41,527 nt of DNA from CAZBSE01 sp964494385 (lineage in GTDB: Bacteria > Actinomycetota > Humimicrobiia > Humimicrobiales > Humimicrobiaceae), in assembly GCA_964494385.1 (NCBI GenBank), contig CAZBSE010000017.1, positions 1 to 41,527 on the forward strand, given 5' to 3'. Position numbers and translations under genes: made by a program. Under the pieces are notes generated by a model. That model was not told the origin of the DNA. It worked only from the letters and a program-made list of their open reading frames with translations, and ran no database searches. Below are positions 7,787-16,599 of the stretch, one piece after another (the stretch's first letter is position 1; every line of letters begins with the position of its first letter).

Positions 7787-9127
7787 ATGTTTAAAAGAGT
7801 GCTTATAGCCAACAGAGGAGAGATCGCATTAAGAGTAATCAGAGCATGCAGGGAACTGGGCATCGAAAGTGTCTCTGTGTATTCCACCGCTGATAAAGAT
7901 TCTATCCATACAAAATTCTCGGATAAGAGTATCTGTATCGGTCCCGCCCCTCCGGTTAAAAGCTATCTTAATGCCGATAATATAATCAGCGCTGCACAAA
8001 TTACGGGATGTGACGCCATCCATCCCGGTTACGGATTTCTGGCGGAAAATTCAAAATTTGTAGATATATGCAAACAGAATAATTTGTCCTTTATCGGACC
8101 CCCGGCCGAAGCAATTTCACTGGCAGGAAATAAATCCAGAGCCATAGAGGTCATGAAAAAAAATAAAATACCCGTTATTCCCGGTTCATCCGGTAATGTA
8201 GATAATATAAAATCAGCATTAAAGCTCGGCAAGCGCCTGGGCTATCCTGTGATTATAAAGGCAGCTTTTGGCGGCGGCGGAAAAGGAATGAGAATTTGTA
8301 CCAATAAAAAAGAACTGGCTTCATATCTCCCGCTTGCAAAATCCGAATCGGAATCTTCTTTTGGAACAGACGAAGTCTATCTGGAAAAGTACATACCGAA
8401 ACCGAGGCATATTGAATTCCAGATAATTGCCGATAATTACGGTAATATCATTTGTGTGGGTGAAAGGGAATGTTCGATTCAGAGAAGGCATCAGAAACTT
8501 ATAGAGGAAGCTCCTGCCGTAAATCTGCCCCCTAAAATTATAAGATTGATGAAGGAGTTTGCAATTAAAGCTGCCAGGGCCATAAATTATAAAAATCTGG
8601 GAACCATTGAATTTTTAATAGATGGTAAAGGACATTTTTATTTTATTGAGATAAACACCCGTATCCAGGTAGAACATCCGGTAACGGAAATGGTGACCGG
8701 CATTGACCTGGTAAAAGAACAGATAAAGATAGCTTCCGGTAAGAAAATCAGCGGTTTAAGAGAAAGTTACAAACCACGGGGTCATTCCATAGAGTTCAGG
8801 ATCAATGCCGAAGACCCTGACAATGATTTCAGGCCCTGTCCCGGAAAGATAACAGAAATTTTCCTGCCCGGAGGACCGGGAATAAGAGTAGATACATATA
8901 TCTGCCAGAACTGTGAGGTCTCACCTTTTTACGATTCCCTCATAGCAAAGCTCATAGTCTGGAGCAATACCAGACAAGAAGCCATTTCAAGGTCACAGAG
9001 AGCTCTGGATGAATTTAAAGTAAAAGGAATCAAAACTACCATACCTTTTTATAAAAAGATTATAAAAAATAAAAACTTTATATCTGGAAATATTCATACA
9101 CATTTCATTGAAGAAGAGATAAAATGA
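7787..9127 (+). CDS. accC: Biotin carboxylase (acyl-CoA / acetyl-CoA carboxylase subunit)
   Basis: At 446 residues this matches AccC. It has the N-terminal FKRVLIANRGEIALRVIRA, the glycine loop FGGGGKGMR of the ATP-grasp fold, ECSIQRRHQKLIEEAPA, the metal-binding EINTRIQVEHPVTE, and the C-terminal RINAEDP region. It carboxylates the biotin on BCCP using ATP and bicarbonate. The BCCP is encoded just upstream, four bases away, and the ATG relies on translational coupling because no ribosome site is visible. No accA/accD or propionyl-type carboxyltransferase gene lies nearby, so the final acceptor is unknown. Confidence 0.96.
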   Translation: MFKRVLIANRGEIALRVIRACRELGIESVSVYSTADKDSIHTKFSDKSICIGPAPPVKSYLNADNIISAAQITGCDAIHPGYGFLAENSKFVDICKQNNLSFIGPPAEAISLAGNKSRAIEVMKKNKIPVIPGSSGNVDNIKSALKLGKRLGYPVIIKAAFGGGGKGMRICTNKKELASYLPLAKSESESSFGTDEVYLEKYIPKPRHIEFQIIADNYGNIICVGERECSIQRRHQKLIEEAPAVNLPPKIIRLMKEFAIKAARAINYKNLGTIEFLIDGKGHFYFIEINTRIQVEHPVTEMVTGIDLVKEQIKIASGKKISGLRESYKPRGHSIEFRINAEDPDNDFRPCPGKITEIFLPGGPGIRVDTYICQNCEVSPFYDSLIAKLIVWSNTRQEAISRSQRALDEFKVKGIKTTIPFYKKIIKNKNFISGNIHTHFIEEEIK

Positions 9128-9207
9128 TGTTTTTTAAAATTTGTGTATGGAAGAGTTGGATTGGCACATCCTGCCGGCCGGAATAAAGTTACCTGTCAAC
9201 TATAACT

Positions 9208-9245
9208 CCGTCTCCCAGCCTGGAAAAACCAGGATGACGGCAGTT
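9208..9245. terminator. Two-tier hairpin between convergent genes
   Basis: CCTGG and CCAGG pair around AAAAA (9219-9233). An outer CCGTC and GACGG (9208-9212, 9236-9240) extends the structure across a small internal loop. CAGTTTT follows on the plus strand. It lies between the ends of accC and the nuclease gene, so it is best read as the terminator of the bioY-accC operon, possibly acting in both directions. Confidence 0.6.
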
Positions 9246-10064
9246 TTAATAATTATATATTTCTACCAGCAGCCCTTCCCTGTCTCTAAGATACAGGGTG
9301 TCATGATCATTGTTCCATATGGGTCTCGGGCTGTTCCAATAAAATCTGCCTTCCCCGTCACTACCGCTGCCGGTATAAAGATATATGATAGAACCTGGTT
9401 CCAGGCAGTATCTCCCAAATTTATAAATACTGGTACCGCTGTCCTTAACCGTCCAGCCGTAAATATTAACTGAACCGGTTCCCGTATTTTCAATTACCGC
9501 ATACTCGTCATTCAGGTTCAGATTATCATTCCCGTCTGCGTCATAATTCAAATCAATATTTACCGCACCGGCTTTTGATTTTTCCCAAAGCCCCAGATTG
9601 TCTAACCTTGCCTGCCGCTCCGCTTCCAAAAATATTTCATTATACCTGACATCGGGGGGATATGTATACGCATTCGCAAATCCTCTTGCCACCATCTCAA
9701 GATTTATAAAAAGATCTCCTGCATAGACATACCTTAGCAGGCGGCCGTATTTATCTAGCTCAGAAATATCTTTCTCCAGAACAACTTCCCTTCCTAGAAT
9801 CATTATCTCCAGGATTTCCCTTGCTTCTTTAAAAAAATACATGCCCTGTTCAGGAGTATTAATCCCTATTAATCTTATTTTCCGGTCACTTGAAAGGACT
9901 ATGGTATCGCCATCTATTACTTCCTTTACTGTAAAACTGCTGCCGTTATCGATCTCAGTGCCATTTTCATATTCATGAAAGTCATAGTAATATAATCCGC
10001 AGCCGCTTAGGAAAAAAAACAAAATTATGGTAAGGAAAAGAATTATTTTTTTTACAGTAATCAT
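9246..10064 (-). CDS. Lipoprotein nuclease: SNase domain plus lamin-tail domain
   Basis: The 272-residue protein begins with a signal peptide and lipobox FFFLSGC, so it should be lipid-anchored outside the cell. Residues about 45-160 are a staphylococcal-nuclease (thermonuclease) domain. VIDGDTIVL, KIRLIGINTPE and DKYGRLLRYV supply the expected Asp, Arg, Glu and second Arg of the active site. Residues about 165-272 look like a lamin-tail (LTD) domain (EYAVIENTGTGSVNIYGWTVKD), a common partner of secreted nucleases. The linker DLNYDADGNDNLNLNDE is Asp/Asn-rich and may bind calcium. It probably degrades extracellular DNA for nutrients. It sits last in the run of minus-strand genes, five bases after yacP. 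Confidence 0.9.
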   Translation of the reverse strand: MITVKKIILFLTIILFFFLSGCGLYYYDFHEYENGTEIDNGSSFTVKEVIDGDTIVLSSDRKIRLIGINTPEQGMYFFKEAREILEIMILGREVVLEKDISELDKYGRLLRYVYAGDLFINLEMVARGFANAYTYPPDVRYNEIFLEAERQARLDNLGLWEKSKAGAVNIDLNYDADGNDNLNLNDEYAVIENTGTGSVNIYGWTVKDSGTSIYKFGRYCLEPGSIIYLYTGSGSDGEGRFYWNSPRPIWNNDHDTLYLRDREGLLVEIYNY

Positions 10065-10069
10065 TGATT

Positions 10070-10606
10070 TTACTTATCACGAAGTTCCAGAAACTTTTTT
10101 TTTGTCTTATCACTCAATCTTTTTTCAATAGAAAAAAATGCACTATCAGACTTTTTTTTCAGCAGTTTTATTTCTTCTCTTATTTTATCCTTGTAATCTT
10201 TTATCTCCAGGTCAAATTCTCTGACCGATTTCCTATAAATGTTTTTCCTGAAGACTACCTTTTGCTGGGAGTAATCAGATGTAACTACAAATACTTTTCT
10301 ATACTCGCTCTTCCTGTCAACAAGCTCTTCTATAATTTCATCCGCAGTCTCTCCTCTTCCGGAATAAATAACTTTTACATCATCAATAATCTGGGTACTT
10401 CTACCTGGATTACTGCTGTTCTTGCCATCAAAAACAACAGTGATGCTGCAATTTTTTTGAATTTTGTACCAGGCAAGATCTTCTATTAATTTCTCTCTCA
10501 AATAAATCAGATTTTCGCTGCTCGATCCTTCCTGCTTAAAAAACTTAAATATGAAATTATATCCATCTACTATTATCAGATCTCCGGTATTATTTTCTTC
10601 TCTCAA
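10070..10606 (-). CDS. yacP: NYN-domain ribonuclease of the YacP/Rae1 family
   Basis: The 178-residue protein has the YacP pattern: DLIIVDGYNFIF with the first catalytic Asp, VVFDGK, the conserved YSGRGETADEIIEEL, and VVTSDYSQQ. In Bacillus subtilis the homologue (Rae1) is a ribosome-associated endoribonuclease that cuts mRNA in the A site. The gene starts at TTG with AGGAG four to five bases before it, inside the end of rlmB (17-base overlap), the usual neighbour in Gram-positive genomes. The C-terminus is Lys-rich. Confidence 0.9.
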   Translation of the reverse strand: MREENNTGDLIIVDGYNFIFKFFKQEGSSSENLIYLREKLIEDLAWYKIQKNCSITVVFDGKNSSNPGRSTQIIDDVKVIYSGRGETADEIIEELVDRKSEYRKVFVVTSDYSQQKVVFRKNIYRKSVREFDLEIKDYKDKIREEIKLLKKKSDSAFFSIEKRLSDKTKKKFLELRDK

Positions 10607-11369
10607 TTTGCTCCTGTATCTTATATAAGATTATCCCGCCTGCCACTGAAACATTCAGTGACTGCATCCTGCCGCCGAGTTTAATTGAAACCATAATATC
10701 ACAGCTGGCGCCGACCAATCTACTTATTCCCCTATCTTCGCTTCCAAGGACCAGCGCCATAGGAAGGGTAAAATCAACCTCATCTATATATTTTGTATTG
10801 CTGTTTATATCCAATGTGGCCCCATAAATCCAGAATCTCCTGTTTTTTAATTCCTTGATGGTCCTTACAATATTTACCACCCTGAATATTTTTACCTCTT
10901 CGAGAGCACCGGCAGAAATTCTGTTTATTCTCTCATTTATGGCCGCACTTCTTCTTTTGGGTATGATTATACCCTTAAAATCAAATGCACTGCAGTTCCT
11001 TATTATTGAACCCAGGTTTCCCACATCTGTTACTCCGTCAAGTATAACTAGCCTGCTCCTGCCGCTGGCTTCCTTTTCCAGGTACCGCTCCAGGCTGCAG
11101 TAGTTATACGGAGACACTCTGGCACAGATACCCTGATTATGAAGGTTGTCGCTGTATAATTTACTGAACCGGGCAGATTCAAATTCTCTTATATCTATAT
11201 TTCCTTTTCCGGCTTCTTTCAGAATATCCTTTATTCTGGGATCTTTTTTACTCTTTTCATTAATGATAATCTGGTATATTTTCCTGTTTCCTGCATTCAC
11301 CTTTATCAGTGAACAAACAGGGTTTATGCCGGATATATACTCATAGTTTATATTTTCATCCATATTCAT
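10590..11369 (-). CDS. rlmB: 23S rRNA 2'-O-ribose methyltransferase of the TrmH/SpoU family (RlmB-like)
   Basis: The 259-residue protein carries the three SpoU motifs: NLGSIIRNCSAF, LVLGSEDRGISRL and the C-terminal SLNVSVAGGIILY, which form the trefoil-knot SAM site. The N-terminal part matches the small substrate-binding domain. Its place between cysS and yacP is the standard one for rlmB, but the ribonuclease gene mrnC that often sits between cysS and rlmB is missing. The gene is separated from cysS by 164 bases, enough for its own promoter. It overlaps yacP. Confidence 0.92.
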   Translation of the reverse strand: MNMDENINYEYISGINPVCSLIKVNAGNRKIYQIIINEKSKKDPRIKDILKEAGKGNIDIREFESARFSKLYSDNLHNQGICARVSPYNYCSLERYLEKEASGRSRLVILDGVTDVGNLGSIIRNCSAFDFKGIIIPKRRSAAINERINRISAGALEEVKIFRVVNIVRTIKELKNRRFWIYGATLDINSNTKYIDEVDFTLPMALVLGSEDRGISRLVGASCDIMVSIKLGGRMQSLNVSVAGGIILYKIQEQIERRK

Positions 11370-11447
11370 ATCTTATCCATAGTTATGTCCCGGACCTTGT
11401 GATGGAAATAAAAAATTACCGGAACTTATCTCAATAATTATAATATC

Positions 11448-11479
11448 TTTTTTCCTATTTTTTAAAAATAGGTAAAAAA
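11448..11479. repeat. AT-rich palindrome between cysS and rlmB
   Basis: CCTATTTTT and AAAAATAGG (11454-11462, 11464-11472) form a stem around one T. The palindrome is widened by flanking runs of six T and six A. It could act as a weak terminator for cysS, though it lies about 55-85 bases past the cysS stop codon, or be a protein-binding site ahead of rlmB. The rest of the 164-base gap shows nothing clear. Confidence 0.4.
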
Positions 11480-11533
11480 TACAGAGATGTATAAAAAACT
11501 GTCATTCGGGATTTTTAAACAGACCTGTTGGAA

Positions 11534-13036
11534 TCACTTTCCATTTGCACTATCCTTTATTTTCCAGATAGTGCCTTCTTTTCTGTCTTCCAATATTATA
11601 CCCTTACGGTGCAGGTAGTCCCTGATTTCATCAGCCTTTTCGTAATCTCCATTTTTTCTGGCGGCTTCCCTGTCCCTGATTTTTTCTTTTATTTCTCCTT
11701 TTGTTATTTCTGCACCGGTTCCTATACCTTCAGATATCCTTGAAACCTCTTTTGCAAAGTTAAGCCCTATCACCATGCCCAGTTTCTCAATTTTTCGAAA
11801 GGCATCGGTCAGGCTCCTCCTGTAAGCCGTATTAATTTTAAAATCAGGTTTCTGTATAATACTGTTTATGTTCCTTATAAACTCGAATATATCCCCGATA
11901 GCCCTGGCTGAATTAAAGTCATCATCCATGGATCTACTAAAATTTTGTTCAAATGATTTTCTGTGGGAATCCAGCCTTGAAGCCGCTTTTGCGGCAGCTT
12001 TTTCTCCTGTTTCTCCCCCCGGCAAATTTTTTACCTGTTCCACCAGGAATTTAATATTCTGAAGTGTACTTATAACTTTTTCCAGAGCCTTCTCTGCTTC
12101 ATCCAGCTTTTCCATGCTGAATTCCAGGGGGCTCCTGTAATGTGTGGAAAGAATATATAATTTTATGGTATCGGGAGAATAAATTCTTAGAAGATTCTTT
12201 AGTATCCAGTTTTCCTTGAGCCCCGATGATTTGGACATTTTCTCTTCTCTTACTTCAATCATGCCGTTATGCATCCAGTATCTGACAAAATCGTCCTTTT
12301 GGGGGAAAGCAGCCTCGGACTGTGCAATCTCATTTTCATGGTGTGGAAATATTAAGTCTATACCTCCGCCGTGGATATCGATGTTCCTGCCCAGCAGAGC
12401 GGTCGACATTGCCGAGCATTCAATATGCCAGCCCGGCCTCCCTTTTCCCCAGGGGCTTTCCCACCAGGGCTCGCCTTCCTTGGCTTTTTTCCATAGGACA
12501 AAATCGACTTTATTTCTTTTTGCCCGGCTGCTGTCCTCGTCATATCTCATTTCGCTGATATCCTGCCCTGAGAGCTTACCATAATCTGTAAATTTACCCA
12601 CTTCAAAGTAAACATCCCCATCAGCTGCATAACCATAGCCATTTTTAATTATCTTTTCTATAATCTTTATTATTTCAGGAATCATTTCCGTTGCCCGTGG
12701 CATCCTGCTGAAGCCGCCCGCTTCCAGAGTTTCAATATCTTCCATAAAGGCTTTTATGTACCTTGAGGTAATAATCTTATAATCGACTTTTTCTTCACCG
12801 GCTTTTTTTATTATCTTATCTTCAATATCCGTAATATTTTGAATGTATTCTACCTTATAGCCCATAAACTCCAGATAATTTCTGACCATGTTAAATACTA
12901 CAATCGGTCTTGAGTTACCAATGGATATGTAATTATATACCGTAGGTCCGCAGACATATATCCTGACCTTTCCCTTCTCTATGGGTACAAATAATTCCTT
13001 CTTGCGGTGTAAAGTATTGTAAACTCTTAAGCTCAA
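11534..13036 (-). CDS. cysS: Cysteine-tRNA ligase with variant HIGH motif
   Basis: The class I synthetase is 500 residues from a TTG at 13036, chosen because GGGAGGA lies about seven bases upstream and the product then begins MSLRVYNTL as in homologues. A TTG at 13069 would add 11 residues but has no such support. Zinc ligands are present (VCGPTVY, HIECSAMS, FPHHENE), and the KMSKS loop is intact (EEKMSKSSG). The HIGH motif reads ISIGNSRP, so the first His is Ser. The C-terminal DALR and anticodon regions look complete. The gene follows cysE by 76 bases, linking cysteine synthesis with its charging. Confidence 0.95.
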   Translation of the reverse strand: MSLRVYNTLHRKKELFVPIEKGKVRIYVCGPTVYNYISIGNSRPIVVFNMVRNYLEFMGYKVEYIQNITDIEDKIIKKAGEEKVDYKIITSRYIKAFMEDIETLEAGGFSRMPRATEMIPEIIKIIEKIIKNGYGYAADGDVYFEVGKFTDYGKLSGQDISEMRYDEDSSRAKRNKVDFVLWKKAKEGEPWWESPWGKGRPGWHIECSAMSTALLGRNIDIHGGGIDLIFPHHENEIAQSEAAFPQKDDFVRYWMHNGMIEVREEKMSKSSGLKENWILKNLLRIYSPDTIKLYILSTHYRSPLEFSMEKLDEAEKALEKVISTLQNIKFLVEQVKNLPGGETGEKAAAKAASRLDSHRKSFEQNFSRSMDDDFNSARAIGDIFEFIRNINSIIQKPDFKINTAYRRSLTDAFRKIEKLGMVIGLNFAKEVSRISEGIGTGAEITKGEIKEKIRDREAARKNGDYEKADEIRDYLHRKGIILEDRKEGTIWKIKDSANGK

Positions 13037-13112
13037 GCAGTATCCTCCCGGTGTTAACTTTTTAAACAATTAATCTAAATTGGCGTAGATGAAGCTATCC
13101 TGTTTTTAGATA

Positions 13113-13763
13113 TTACTTTTTCTTTTTAATCTTCTTCAATTCCTTTTCCAGAAAATCAATCCTGGCACAGCAGTCGCTCAAAATCTCATTTACTGGATCG
13201 GGCAGATTCATCCTGTGGAACTCATCCGATAATATCTTTTCCCCTCCGATTTTTACAATCCTTCCAGGGACTCCCACCACTGTACATCTGTCGGGTACAG
13301 ATTTTATAACTACTGCCCCCGCTCCAATAATCACATCATTTCCGATTTTAATGGAACCCAGCACTTTTGCTCCCGCGGATATAACCACATTATTTCCAAT
13401 AGTGGGATGGCGCTTACCCTTTTCCTTTCCTGTTCCTCCCAGTGTTACTCCCTGATATATGGTAACATTGTCGCCAATCTCCGAGGTCTCTCCGATTACC
13501 ACTCCCATGCCATGGTCTATAAAAAAGCCCCTGCCTATTTTTGCTCCTGGATGGATTTCAATTCCGGTAATGAACTTACCGGACTGGGATATCCATCGCG
13601 GGATAAAGGGTACCCTTTTTCTGTAAAACCAGTGGGCGATCCTGTGATTAATAACCGCATGCAGTCCGGAGTAAGTGAACAAAATCTCAGGGGTGCTTAC
13701 TGCGGCCGGATCTCTTTCCCTGGCAGATCTTACCTGGTCTTTTAATTCAGCTATAAATCCCAT
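13113..13763 (-). CDS. cysE: Serine O-acetyltransferase
   Basis: This 216-residue enzyme acetylates serine with acetyl-CoA, the first step of cysteine synthesis. It has the N-terminal helical domain (HRIAHWFYRK), then a left-handed beta helix of hexapeptide repeats (IHPGAKIGRGFFIDHGMGVVI), the catalytic His of the DHG motif, and TLGGTGKEKGKRHPTIG. The N-terminal domain is short, as in Bacillus CysE. The C-terminal coiled tail ends in Lys repeats. It sits between gltX and cysS as in Bacillota. Confidence 0.95.
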   Translation of the reverse strand: MGFIAELKDQVRSARERDPAAVSTPEILFTYSGLHAVINHRIAHWFYRKRVPFIPRWISQSGKFITGIEIHPGAKIGRGFFIDHGMGVVIGETSEIGDNVTIYQGVTLGGTGKEKGKRHPTIGNNVVISAGAKVLGSIKIGNDVIIGAGAVVIKSVPDRCTVVGVPGRIVKIGGEKILSDEFHRMNLPDPVNEILSDCCARIDFLEKELKKIKKKK

Positions 13764-13778
13764 AAATTAACCAATAAA

Positions 13779-15263
13779 TCATAATTTATTATTTTTTATA
13801 TATTCTAAGGTCTGTTTAACTCTTTGTATACAGTTTTTTAATCCCAGCATTAAAATAACTTTCCACAGTTCCGGGCCGTGAGTTTTACCTGTTATGGATA
13901 CCCTCATGGGCATATACAGGTATTTTCCCTTTATATTTGAATCCTTAAGGTTTTTCCCTGTCTTATCTATGAGTTCTCTGCTCCGCTTTTCATTAAAATC
14001 CATATCTTTACTATTGTCAAAAGAATTTAATTCACACTCCAGTTCGTCAAGAAAACTCCTGAGCACCGTTTTTGATGTTTCCAGTTTTAAAATATCCTCC
14101 GCATCCCCGCTATAGCCGGTAATTTTTTCTTTAAAAAAGCCGCCTGCGTACAGGGGAAGATCGCTTAAAGTTTTCAGGTTATCCTGAAATGCTGCGGCAC
14201 TCCTTACAGTTTTTTCTACAATTTTTTTATCTTCCAGATCTTTTTTATTGACTATCCCCTCTTTAATTAAATAGGGGATGCATATCTTTGCCAGTTCTTC
14301 GGCAGATTTTCTTCTGATATAAATTCCATTCAGCCATTTTAACTTATTTATATCAAAGACAGCAGGGCTTTTTGATATACCCGTTATTTTAAATTTACTT
14401 AAAATCTCGTTTATGCCAAATATCTCATTATCCTCTCCTGGAGCCCATGAAAGTGCTGAAAGATAATTTGCAACCGCTTCAGCTATATATCCCTGTTCCC
14501 TGAACTGCGAAATAGTCGTAGATCCGTGCCTTTTACTTAATTTGGATCCATCCTCACCCATAATCATGGAAAGATGGGCAAAAAAAGGAGTTTTAAACCC
14601 CAGGCTATCGAACAATAAAATCTGCCTTGCCGTATTGGTGATATGATCTTCACCCCTGAGCACATGCGTGATCTTCATCTCACCGTCATCCGCTACCACG
14701 GCAAAATTATAGGAAGGTGTGCCATCAGATTTAATTATTATAAAGTCTCCGATAACTTTCGAGTTGAAACTTATTTTCTCTCTTATTAAATCATTAAATG
14801 TGATTTCCCTGTCATCTTCCACCTTGAACCTTATGACATATTTTTTACCCTGCTTCAAATTTTTTTCTATATCCGTACCGGTGAGGTTCCTGCACCGGTT
14901 GTCGTATTTTGACATTCTGCCTTCCGAATACTGTTTTCTCTTCAAGCTTTCAAGCCTTTCCTGCGAGCAGAAGCATCTGTATGCCTTAGTTTTATTCAGC
15001 AACTCATCTGCCAGTTTCTTATAAATTTCGGTTCTCTCACTCTGCCTGTAAAATTCATCCCAGTCCAGCCCCAGCCACTTTAAATCTTTTATTATGGATT
15101 TTTCATAATTTCTGTCGGATCTTTTAATATCGGTATCTTCAATTCTTAAAATTAACTTTCCCCCCATGCTCCTTGCAGCCAGCCAGTTAAACAGCGCAGT
15201 TCTTGCTGTTCCTATGTGAAGACCTCCGGTGGGAGATGGGGCAAATCTAAAACGGGCTGTCAT
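13779..15263 (-). CDS. gltX: Glutamate-tRNA ligase
   Basis: The 494-residue class I synthetase begins RFAPSPTGGLHIGTARTALF with an intact HIGH-type motif and has the KMSKS equivalent GSKLSKRHG. The C-terminal anticodon-binding helical domain is complete. Whether it is discriminating, or also charges tRNA-Gln for later amidation, cannot be told here. It lies 31 bases downstream of ispF and 15 bases before cysE in the run that starts at mcsA. Confidence 0.96.
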   Translation of the reverse strand: MTARFRFAPSPTGGLHIGTARTALFNWLAARSMGGKLILRIEDTDIKRSDRNYEKSIIKDLKWLGLDWDEFYRQSERTEIYKKLADELLNKTKAYRCFCSQERLESLKRKQYSEGRMSKYDNRCRNLTGTDIEKNLKQGKKYVIRFKVEDDREITFNDLIREKISFNSKVIGDFIIIKSDGTPSYNFAVVADDGEMKITHVLRGEDHITNTARQILLFDSLGFKTPFFAHLSMIMGEDGSKLSKRHGSTTISQFREQGYIAEAVANYLSALSWAPGEDNEIFGINEILSKFKITGISKSPAVFDINKLKWLNGIYIRRKSAEELAKICIPYLIKEGIVNKKDLEDKKIVEKTVRSAAAFQDNLKTLSDLPLYAGGFFKEKITGYSGDAEDILKLETSKTVLRSFLDELECELNSFDNSKDMDFNEKRSRELIDKTGKNLKDSNIKGKYLYMPMRVSITGKTHGPELWKVILMLGLKNCIQRVKQTLEYIKNNKL

Positions 15264-15294
15264 ATTCTCTCCATTGTTTTTCTATATAGAAATT

Positions 15295-15762
15295 TTATTT
15301 TAGAAGAATCACACACTGTGCGGCAATTCCTTCCTCTCTACCGCAAAATCCAAGGCTTTCGGTAGTTGTTGCCTTAATATTTACCATATTGCTGTCTATA
15401 TTCAGTGCCCTGGCTATATTCTTTTCCATTTCCGGAAAATACTCTGAAACTTTTGGTTTTTGCATTATTAAAACCAGGTCCACATTGACCACGGCCAGTT
15501 TCTTTTTCTCCATCTTTTTTCTAACTTCTTCCAGCAGCAGCATGCTTGATATATTTTTATATTTCATATCACTGTCCGGAAAATGAATTCCAATGTCACC
15601 CAGACCGCATGCCCCCAAAATAGCATCCATTACGGCATGCACCGCAACATCGGCATCCGAGTGTCCTGCCAGCCCCGGATTATAGTCTATTTTTACCCCG
15701 CCCAGCACTAAATTCCTGCCGGTTTTAAAAGCATGAACGTCAAATCCCAATCCGATTCTCAT
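15295..15762 (-). CDS. ispF: 2-C-methyl-D-erythritol 2,4-cyclodiphosphate synthase
   Basis: This 155-residue MEP-pathway enzyme has the metal-binding start GLGFDVHAF, then GHSDADVAVHAVMDAILGA, GDIGIHFPDSD, and a C-terminal TTTESLGFCGREEGIAAQ. The length is normal and all expected ligands (Asp8, His10, His42 equivalents) are present. It follows ispD by 34 bases, so two steps of isoprenoid precursor synthesis are adjacent. Confidence 0.97.
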   Translation of the reverse strand: MRIGLGFDVHAFKTGRNLVLGGVKIDYNPGLAGHSDADVAVHAVMDAILGACGLGDIGIHFPDSDMKYKNISSMLLLEEVRKKMEKKKLAVVNVDLVLIMQKPKVSEYFPEMEKNIARALNIDSNMVNIKATTTESLGFCGREEGIAAQCVILLK

Positions 15763-15796
15763 AAAATCCCGACCTCTAAATATTTTTTTATTCTAA

Positions 15797-16510
15797 TTAT
15801 TGTCTCCTGCCATTCTTGGTCATAACCAACTCTGCCAGAAACAAATCAACAGGAGTTGTTATTTTTATATTTTCATGCCTGCCTCTTACTACATTAACTT
15901 TCCAGTTCATCCTTTCCACCAGGCAGGCGTCGTCTGTCCCTGTAAAACTATCTTTTCTTGCTCGTTGGTGAGCTTTTAAAATAATATCATAAAAAAACAC
16001 TTGCGGAGTTTGGGCGTTCCACACCTTATCCCTGGAAATTGTCCTGCTAATATTATTTTTACTCATTATTTTTACGGTCTCTTTTGCCGATGATGCCATT
16101 ATCACTCCTCTTATCCTGGAGTCTTTCCTGTTTTCTCTTATCAGGGTACTTATCATCATATCAATCTCCTCAGCGGTGATAAGCGGTCTGACACCGTCAT
16201 GAATCGATACTATTCTGGTTGAGGAAGGTATTCCTATAAGTGCATTGTAAACAGATTCCTGTCTGCTGCTGCCGCCAATAACCAGCTTTTTTACTTTATC
16301 AAATGAATATCTTTCGATTATATTCTTCCGGCAGAATTCTATATGATCTTTAGGTACCGAAACAAATATTTTCTTTGTCTTAGAAGATTGTTGAAAAGCG
16401 GAGATGGTATGAGCAAGTATAGGTTTTCCATATATATTCATAAACTGCTTGCTTACATTGCCTTTTAGCCTGGTTCCCTTCCCGGCGGCTGTAATTATCG
16501 CTACATTCAT
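15797..16510 (-). CDS. ispD: 2-C-methyl-D-erythritol 4-phosphate cytidylyltransferase
   Basis: The 237-residue enzyme transfers CMP to MEP. It opens with the nucleotide-binding loop ITAAGKGTRLKGNVSKQF and has VIGGSSRQESVYNAL, VSIHDGVRPLI and TGTDDACLVER, all characteristic of IspD. It sits between disA and ispF, as in many Gram-positive bacteria. The 89 bases before it hold no obvious terminator or promoter. Confidence 0.96.
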   Translation of the reverse strand: MNVAIITAAGKGTRLKGNVSKQFMNIYGKPILAHTISAFQQSSKTKKIFVSVPKDHIEFCRKNIIERYSFDKVKKLVIGGSSRQESVYNALIGIPSSTRIVSIHDGVRPLITAEEIDMMISTLIRENRKDSRIRGVIMASSAKETVKIMSKNNISRTISRDKVWNAQTPQVFFYDIILKAHQRARKDSFTGTDDACLVERMNWKVNVVRGRHENIKITTPVDLFLAELVMTKNGRRQ

Positions 16511-16599
16511 AAGTCATCATCACTACTATTATTTTGAAAAACCTGTATTGCTTCTGGTTGAATATATAAGTTTGATAATTAAAATAATATTCTTAAACG

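Noticed and set aside
12216..12584. 122-residue plus-strand frame over cysS
   Set aside because: It covers the zinc and catalytic region of cysS in antisense, so it is a shadow.
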